Shown here: in pieces, positions 59,961 to 64,000 of the stretch | Numbering within the stretch: the first letter of the stretch is position 1 | Layout: each line of letters begins with the position of its first letter | Origin: Virgibacillus_R byunsanensis | Lineage (GTDB): Bacteria > Bacillota > Bacilli > Bacillales > Amphibacillaceae | Direction: 5' to 3' | Assembly (NCBI RefSeq): GCF_042675965.1 | Contig: NZ_JBHTKJ010000007.1 | Span: forward strand, 62,001-126,000 | DNA length: 64,000 nucleotides | Translations under genes and position numbers: made by a program | The notes under the pieces: model-generated | The model's input: the letters and a program-made list of their open reading frames with translations, nothing else | The model's database searches: none | Told to the model about the DNA's origin: nothing

Positions 59961-61415
59961 CTAGGACTCTTTATGCCTTTGAACGGTTATTTCTTTTTCT
60001 AATGATTTTAGATAGTCTGCTTCGTAGTCATATAATGGCGTTGGGTAATCTCCTGTGAAGTACGCCATGCATAAGCCGCCATAAGGAGCGTCAAAGTTTA
60101 ATCCGATTGAATCTACAGTTCCAGCAACACTTAGGAATACCAAGCTATCGGCACCAATGATTTCTCTGACTTCTTCAACGGAATGATCCGCCGCAATCAA
60201 CTCGTGACGATTTTGAATGTCAATTCCATAGAAAGATGGGAAACGCAGGGGTGGTGAAGAAATTCTTACATGCACCTCTGTTGCTCCAGCGTCACGTAGC
60301 AATTGAACGATGTGTTTGCTGGTTGTGCCTCGAACGATGGAATCATCGACCATGACGACTTTTTTACCTTTCACAACTCCTCTAACGGCTGATAGTTTCA
60401 TACGTACGCCTAGCTCACGTAATTCTTGTGTTGGCTGAATAAATGTTCTAGCAATGTATTGGTTCTTCACTAATCCCATTTCATAGGGAAGACCACTTTT
60501 TTCAGCATAACCACTTCCAGCTGATAAGGAAGAGTTTGGTACACCGATAACGATATCCGCTGCTGTTGGTGCTTCCTCTGCTAAAGTACGTCCCATATTT
60601 TTACGTGCCGTATGTACGTTGACACCAGCAATATCAGAGTCTGGACGCGCAAAGTAGATGTATTCCATTGAGCAAATAGACATCATTGTATCTTCGGTAT
60701 ATTTTTCAATTTGGTAACCATCATCGTTTACAGTAACAATTTCTCCAGGTTCAACGGAACGAATAAACTCGGCGCCAACGACGTCCAATGCACAAGTTTC
60801 ACTTGCTAGTACATACGCTCCGTTTGACATTTGTCCGATTGATAGTGGTCTAAAACCATTTGGATCCAGAGCGCCAATCATTTCGTTAGGCGTTAGAATT
60901 AAATAGGCAAAAGCTCCTTTGACCTTATTCAAACTTTCTTTAACGCGCTCTATTAAGGTTTCTCTTTCACTACGACGAATCAAATGTATCAAAATTTCAG
61001 TATCCGAATTCGAATGAAAAATTGCCCCTTCATCTTCTAATTGTTTTCGTAACGTAGTTGCATTAATAAGGTTTCCATTATGTGCTAAAGCTAATTCTTC
61101 ATCATGAAATTCGAATAGGAAAGGTTGGGTATTTTGAATTCCATTGCTTCCTGCAGTATTGTAGCGAACATGACCAATTGCCGCTTCACCTTTTAAACGA
61201 TCAAATTGACGATCGTCTTTAAACACATCTGTTAGAAGTCCTAAATCACGATGTCCTTTTAATTTCCCTTTATTACTCGCAACTATTCCGGCACCTTCTT
61301 GACCTCTATGTTGTAAGCTGTGCAATCCGAAATAGCTCAATCGTGCAGCGTCTGGAATACCCCAGACACCAAATACGCCACATTCTTCGTTTAAGCTTTT
61401 GACTTCAGTAACCAA
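59961..61415 (-). CDS. purF: Amidophosphoribosyltransferase PurF, stand-alone copy
   Basis: 484 residues, first step of purine synthesis (PRPP and glutamine to phosphoribosylamine). An 11-residue propeptide precedes the Ntn nucleophile in EECGVFGVWG; LQHRGQEGAG and IGHVRYNTAGSNG are glutaminase motifs. The PRPP loop is KVVMVDDSIVRGTTSKHIVQ. Of the four cysteines that hold the 4Fe-4S cluster in B. subtilis PurF, SICSMEY and the last Cys (GGLCMAYFTG) remain. The other two read Ser (RFPSFYGID) and Tyr (DAPYGG). TTG start with AAAGGGGGG upstream. It is not in a pur operon. Confidence 0.9.
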   Translation of the reverse strand: MVTEVKSLNEECGVFGVWGIPDAARLSYFGLHSLQHRGQEGAGIVASNKGKLKGHRDLGLLTDVFKDDRQFDRLKGEAAIGHVRYNTAGSNGIQNTQPFLFEFHDEELALAHNGNLINATTLRKQLEDEGAIFHSNSDTEILIHLIRRSERETLIERVKESLNKVKGAFAYLILTPNEMIGALDPNGFRPLSIGQMSNGAYVLASETCALDVVGAEFIRSVEPGEIVTVNDDGYQIEKYTEDTMMSICSMEYIYFARPDSDIAGVNVHTARKNMGRTLAEEAPTAADIVIGVPNSSLSAGSGYAEKSGLPYEMGLVKNQYIARTFIQPTQELRELGVRMKLSAVRGVVKGKKVVMVDDSIVRGTTSKHIVQLLRDAGATEVHVRISSPPLRFPSFYGIDIQNRHELIAADHSVEEVREIIGADSLVFLSVAGTVDSIGLNFDAPYGGLCMAYFTGDYPTPLYDYEADYLKSLEKEITVQRHKES

Positions 61416-61849
61416 GGAATAGCCCCCCTTTCAAAATGAATAACATCTATTTGTCTTTTTACCGTTATTCCCCCCACAATTAATTCTCTAACCTATTTTC
61501 ATAGGAATGTTTTATATGCTTTTGATAAGTCGCGTTTGAGTTGGTCTAATTTTTGGCTGCAGCGTAGGGTATCCTAGCTATCTAAGCTAGTTGAAACAAC
61601 AATTAGAATTAATTCTTGTTTCAACTGTTGAATCCTACCGTCTAGTCTATCCATCTCTTTTAACATCACACAAATTCACATAATTATTGTGCGTAATAAA
61701 ACATTCTTTTATTCCATAAAACCAAAGAATTCAATCAATCCCTTTAAAGTAAACAAACGCATGTCTTTTAAGGAAGTACGCCCTTCAAAAAAAGGGTGGT
61801 TTGAATAATACACCATCTTGTTGTTTTACTTAAGCAAACTAAAAGTAAA
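61416..61849. promoter_or_regulatory. purF leader region with inverted repeats
   Basis: The interval holds GTTGAAACAA/TTGTTTCAAC (61590-61599, 61616-61625) with a GAATTAATTC palindrome between the arms, and CTAGCT..AGCTAG (61574-61590). I looked for a purine riboswitch or PurBox pair and did not find a convincing match. The structures may still control purF. No gene is seen. Confidence 0.4.
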
Positions 61850-61880
61850 AAAGCTCTTCTCATATGAGAAGAGCTTTCAT
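61850..61880 (-). terminator. Terminator of the cold-shock gene
   Basis: AAGCTCTTCTCATATGAGAA then GAGCTTT is a near-perfect palindrome with about 13-bp arms, flanked on the minus strand by TTTTTTACTTTT. Confidence 0.85.
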
Positions 61881-61889
61881 AATGTTTAT

Positions 61890-62090
61890 TTATACTTTTT
61901 CAACATTTGCTGCTTGTGGTCCGCGGTTACCTTCTTCAATGTTAAAAGAAACTGCTTGACCTTCATCTAATGATTTGAAACCGTCGCCTTGAATTGCTGA
62001 GAAATGTACGAATACATCATCTCCACCTTCAACCTCGATAAAACCGAAACCTTTGTCTGCCTTAAACCATTTTACTGTACCGTCACTCAT
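61890..62090 (-). CDS. Cold-shock protein (CspA/CspB family)
   Basis: 66 residues, one OB-fold cold-shock domain. RNP1 is KGFGFIEV and RNP2 is VFVHFSAIQ; the opening GTVKWFKADKGFGFI and end NRGPQAANVEKV are canonical. It is a single-stranded nucleic-acid chaperone of the cytosol. ATG 62090 follows GGAGGA by 8 bases; the in-frame extension to 62141 is leader. A long untranslated leader, as usual for csp genes, is likely. Confidence 0.95.
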   Translation of the reverse strand: MSDGTVKWFKADKGFGFIEVEGGDDVFVHFSAIQGDGFKSLDEGQAVSFNIEEGNRGPQAANVEKV

Positions 62091-62465
62091 AAGAAAATTC
62101 CTCCATGTACTATATAGCACGTCTATTACTTTTTGGTTCAAGATAATAATTCAAGACGATGATAATCACTAGAAAGCTATTACAAATATCTTGTTTTGCT
62201 AAAACGAACATCAATAAGTTAATCTTATTAAAACACTTAAAAGGAATATAGATAGCCTTTTTAAAATATTTATAAAAAAGGTTACGAGGCCAATGGTTTA
62301 GGCCCTTGGTGCTGGGCTCTTCTATTTTTGATTATTTAAAGCTGAAGGGTGGTGCTTATCGTTAAAAAGATGAAGTGCTATATATATAAGGGTTTATAAC
62401 TTAATGGATAGGGTTTGTAAATAGTGTTGTTGTTGATTAGTTAGTGGGTTGTTGGAGATTAATTC
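62091..62465. other. csp leader/promoter region
   Basis: 375 bp without a gene. It should contain the csp promoter and leader on the minus strand. A GC-richer patch at 62286-62322 (GAGGCC..GGCCC..GGGCTC) could fold, but I cannot assign it. Confidence 0.4.
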
Positions 62466-62836
62466 CTCAATGAAACGCATCGGTGTCAGCTTTGTTGGGT
62501 ATTACAACTAGAAATTCCAAACACCAGGCCATCTATTTCAAGATCGATTTAAAATGTAGAAACAGTGAAGTACTTAGTGACTGTCGTAAGATATATTCAC
62601 CAAAATCCTGTCAAAGCAGGAATTGCCAAACGCGTTGATGAATGGAAATGGAGTAGCTGCCTTGGATACTACTTGATGGTGATTTTATTTTAAGGATGTT
62701 TTCTACGGATAAAATAACTACCAAAGAAAGATTCAAAGCATTTAATGAAAAAATAACTAATGACCAGTGTCTAGAAGATCATGCGAAAAGAAGATTAACA
62801 GATGAGGAAGCAAGAGAGATTAGGAGCATCTCCTAA
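62466..62836 (+). pseudogene. RAYT transposase, C-terminal remnant
   Basis: MKRIGVSFVGYYN, stop, KFQTPGHLFQDRF, then YIHQNPVKAGIAKRVDEWKW with SSCLGYY, and the C-terminal MFSTDKITTKERFKAFNEKI with KRRLTDEEAREIRSIS. This is a RAYT (Y1/REP transposase) with stops and a deleted middle. It is complementary to the N-terminal stub at 6.1 kb but not its direct continuation. Confidence 0.75.
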
Positions 62837-63158
62837 TTTAGTTTTCAAAGCATAGGAAGCGAGGTGCCGTTCTATTGCTTCGGTTGTATTTAGAAATAGC
62901 AGGAAGTACAAGAAGCGTCCCCATGCTGAAAAAGGGTAAAGAAGGACACAATGACAAGACTAGAGTAGGAGGGGATAAAAAAAGCAAAGTAAATATGTTA
63001 AAATGAAATAATACTAGGAAGGACGTATAGCAGAAATGGAAGAACTTTAAAATAGCTGATGATTGAAGGTCTGTAATGTAGGAACTCTTGTTTTATGTCT
63101 ATATAATTATTGCTCAGCAGTTGGATCCAATAAACTAACTAATAAGGGAGTTGTTTAT
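62837..63158. other. Intergenic region with REP-like text
   Basis: It contains GAAGCGTCCCCATGCTG, similar to the GTCCCC motifs of RAYT-linked REPs, and the leader of the toxin-antitoxin operon. No gene was identified. Confidence 0.35.
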
Positions 63159-63425
63159 GTGTCTTTTTTTAGCAAAGATGTTGAAAATGAGCTTTTGGAA
63201 GCTTTAGATAGAAAAGACGAAGTGATGTTCATTGTAAATGGTAAATTAATTTCAATTGAAGCAGAAAACAAACCGCTAAAAAGTAAAAAAGCAGAGTCAT
63301 TGGCTAATCAAATTGAAAAGAATCCAGAATTAAAAGCTTCATTGAATAGATATATCAAAAATCCAAATATGCAGAAATATACTAAAGACGAATTAAAAGG
63401 AATCAGACATGCGAGAAGGGAATAA
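63159..63425 (+). CDS. Antitoxin-like protein of a RelE/ParE-type pair
   Basis: 88 residues from GTG 63159, with AAGGGAG 8 bases upstream: SFFSKDVENELLEALDRKDE, VMFIVNGKLISIEAENKP, KNPNMQKYTKDELKGI. It is mixed-charge with no obvious HTH. The middle resembles prevent-host-death-type folds only loosely. Position before, and 17-base overlap with, the toxin gene define the role. A longer frame from 63063 lacks a ribosome site. The family is uncertain. Confidence 0.55.
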   Translation: MSFFSKDVENELLEALDRKDEVMFIVNGKLISIEAENKPLKSKKAESLANQIEKNPELKASLNRYIKNPNMQKYTKDELKGIRHARRE

Positions 63426-63750
63426 GTTTAGGGTATTATTTACAGAAGAGTTTATTTTATGTTTAGATCATATTCAAGACTTCTTCGCTAACCAAAACCA
63501 GGAAGTATTGGAATGGTGGTATCAAAAGGAAGATGAAATAATCGATTATATCTCAGATTTACTTTCTATTTATCCTCTTACTGGTGTAGAACTAACTAGT
63601 GGTCCATTTAAAGGACTTCGACAATTAACTTACGGTAAAAGTAGACATAGGATGTTAAATTATGTGATTTATTATGCTGTGTATGTAGACGATTACCGTG
63701 CTGATGTTATTAACATGTTACCAACACGCTCAAAGAGAAAAAGAGTATAG
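63409..63750 (+). CDS. RelE/ParE-superfamily toxin
   Basis: 113 residues: FTEEFILCLDHIQDFFANQN, IIDYISDLLSIYPLTGVEL, LRQLTYGKSRHRMLNYVIYY, and a basic end DVINMLPTRSKRKR. The alpha-helical front, the LRxLxYG strand and the terminal IxxLPxRxKR are those of RelE/ParE toxins, which cleave ribosome-bound mRNA or poison gyrase. It starts within the antitoxin gene, so synthesis is coupled. Confidence 0.7.
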   Translation: MREGNKFRVLFTEEFILCLDHIQDFFANQNQEVLEWWYQKEDEIIDYISDLLSIYPLTGVELTSGPFKGLRQLTYGKSRHRMLNYVIYYAVYVDDYRADVINMLPTRSKRKRV

Positions 63751-63864
63751 TAGTTTTCATAAAAATTTTTCTTAGTTTTTCACGACTAGCTGAACGAAGT
63801 ATCCCTTTAAGTATTCACCTTCATGCATAACGCCTCATAACTTAACCCTCTCATCTCGATTTAA

Positions 63865-64000
63865 TCTCTTCCCGATTTTTTCAATGGCCAGTTGGTCTAC
63901 TGGTTCAAAGAAAGAATACTGCAGATGTCGTATCAGGAACACTGAAAACGATAATGGGGTTTGTGATTCTTGGTGCCGGGGCAACGGTAATTGTTCAAGC
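63865..64000 (+). pseudogene. UlaA-like PTS IIC fragment at the window edge
   Basis: QWPVGLLVQRKNTADVVSGT then LKTIMGFVILGAGATVIVQ resembles the N-terminal region of ascorbate-specific PTS IIC (UlaA/SgaT). No in-frame start codon lies between the upstream stop and the homology, so the beginning seems to be missing. The gene continues past the window, so its state is not certain. Confidence 0.45.

Noticed and set aside
61416..61849. Purine riboswitch or PurR box upstream of purF
   Set aside because: I found inverted repeats but no match to the conserved purine-aptamer loops or a convincing PurBox pair.

Overview
The window looks like chromosome from a low-GC, Gram-positive, spore-former-type Bacillaceae, perhaps a marine or halotolerant genus near Oceanobacillus or Virgibacillus. 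The signs are strong AGGAGG-type ribosome sites, frequent TTG and GTG starts, a ComK gene, the DUF1659/DUF2922/YvrJ trio, LysM-NlpC/P60 wall hydrolases and CcpA-type cre sites. No rRNA, tRNA or CRISPR array was seen. The species assignment is inference.

Region 1 (0-21.8 kb) is surface-glycan genes broken up by mobile DNA. It opens with the end of a legionaminic-acid (nonulosonate) set: synthase, acyltransferase, sugar nucleotidyltransferase and CMP-transferase. A flippase follows that carries a stop codon and is cut by an IS21-family remnant. Next come a RAYT fragment, a decayed comM, an intact but short comK, an Xre regulator, a sigma factor behind two ComK-like AT boxes, a decayed dnaD-like gene, a decayed DDE transposase and a subtilase with near-identical tandem repeats. 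Glycan genes resume at 14.2-19.1 kb (glycosyltransferase, flippase, two PP-loop ATPases). They are followed by LCP and DUF1659 pseudogenes, the intact DUF1659-DUF2922-YvrJ operon, and a group II intron remnant sitting directly behind that operon's terminator.

Region 2 (21.9-36.8 kb) is carbohydrate uptake. One operon has a ROK kinase, an ABC sugar importer without its ATPase, a Gfo/Idh oxidoreductase and a LacI regulator. A second set looks like a complete N-acetylgalactosamine/galactosamine route: GntR regulator, AgaS, mannose-family PTS IIB-IIC-IID-IIA, a NagA-type deacetylase, tagatose-bisphosphate aldolase and tagatose-6-phosphate kinase. Two palindromic sites sit at its control points.

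Region 3 (36.9-53.1 kb) holds a PP2C-type phosphatase, a Fic protein whose motif histidine is proline, two NERD-domain paralogues, and the most striking locus: a divergent PucR regulator followed by nine co-directional genes. These are MmsA, a class III aminotransferase, a YhdT-like protein, a PanF-like symporter, an M20 hydrolase, a LeuB/tartrate-dehydrogenase-type enzyme, an SDR and an aldehyde dehydrogenase, with a cre site in the divergent region. Together they match step for step the biochemically known but poorly gene-assigned degradation of pantothenate: uptake, hydrolysis to beta-alanine and pantoate, beta-alanine to acetyl-CoA, and pantoate to 2-oxoisovalerate. I propose this as a pantothenate catabolic operon.

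Scattered through 34-56 kb are non-coding arrays with a 21/42-bp period. They are bounded by a conserved hairpin (GATTTTCTGC/GCAGAAAATC) and often by a second hairpin (GAACTCCAGC/GCTGGAGTTC). Two different repeat sequences share this architecture, and both NERD genes end exactly at such a hairpin.

Region 4 (53.7-64 kb) holds a small basic membrane protein, a broken CpsB/YwqE phosphatase, a LysM-NlpC/P60 endopeptidase, two LuxR-type response regulators (one with a degenerate receiver), mobile-element debris that shares a 47-bp inverted copy with the 6-kb comM pseudogene, a tiny holin-like toxin with a sequestered ribosome site, a stand-alone purF lacking two of four Fe-S ligands, a cold-shock gene, a RAYT pseudogene, a RelE/ParE-type toxin-antitoxin pair and the edge of a UlaA-like PTS gene.
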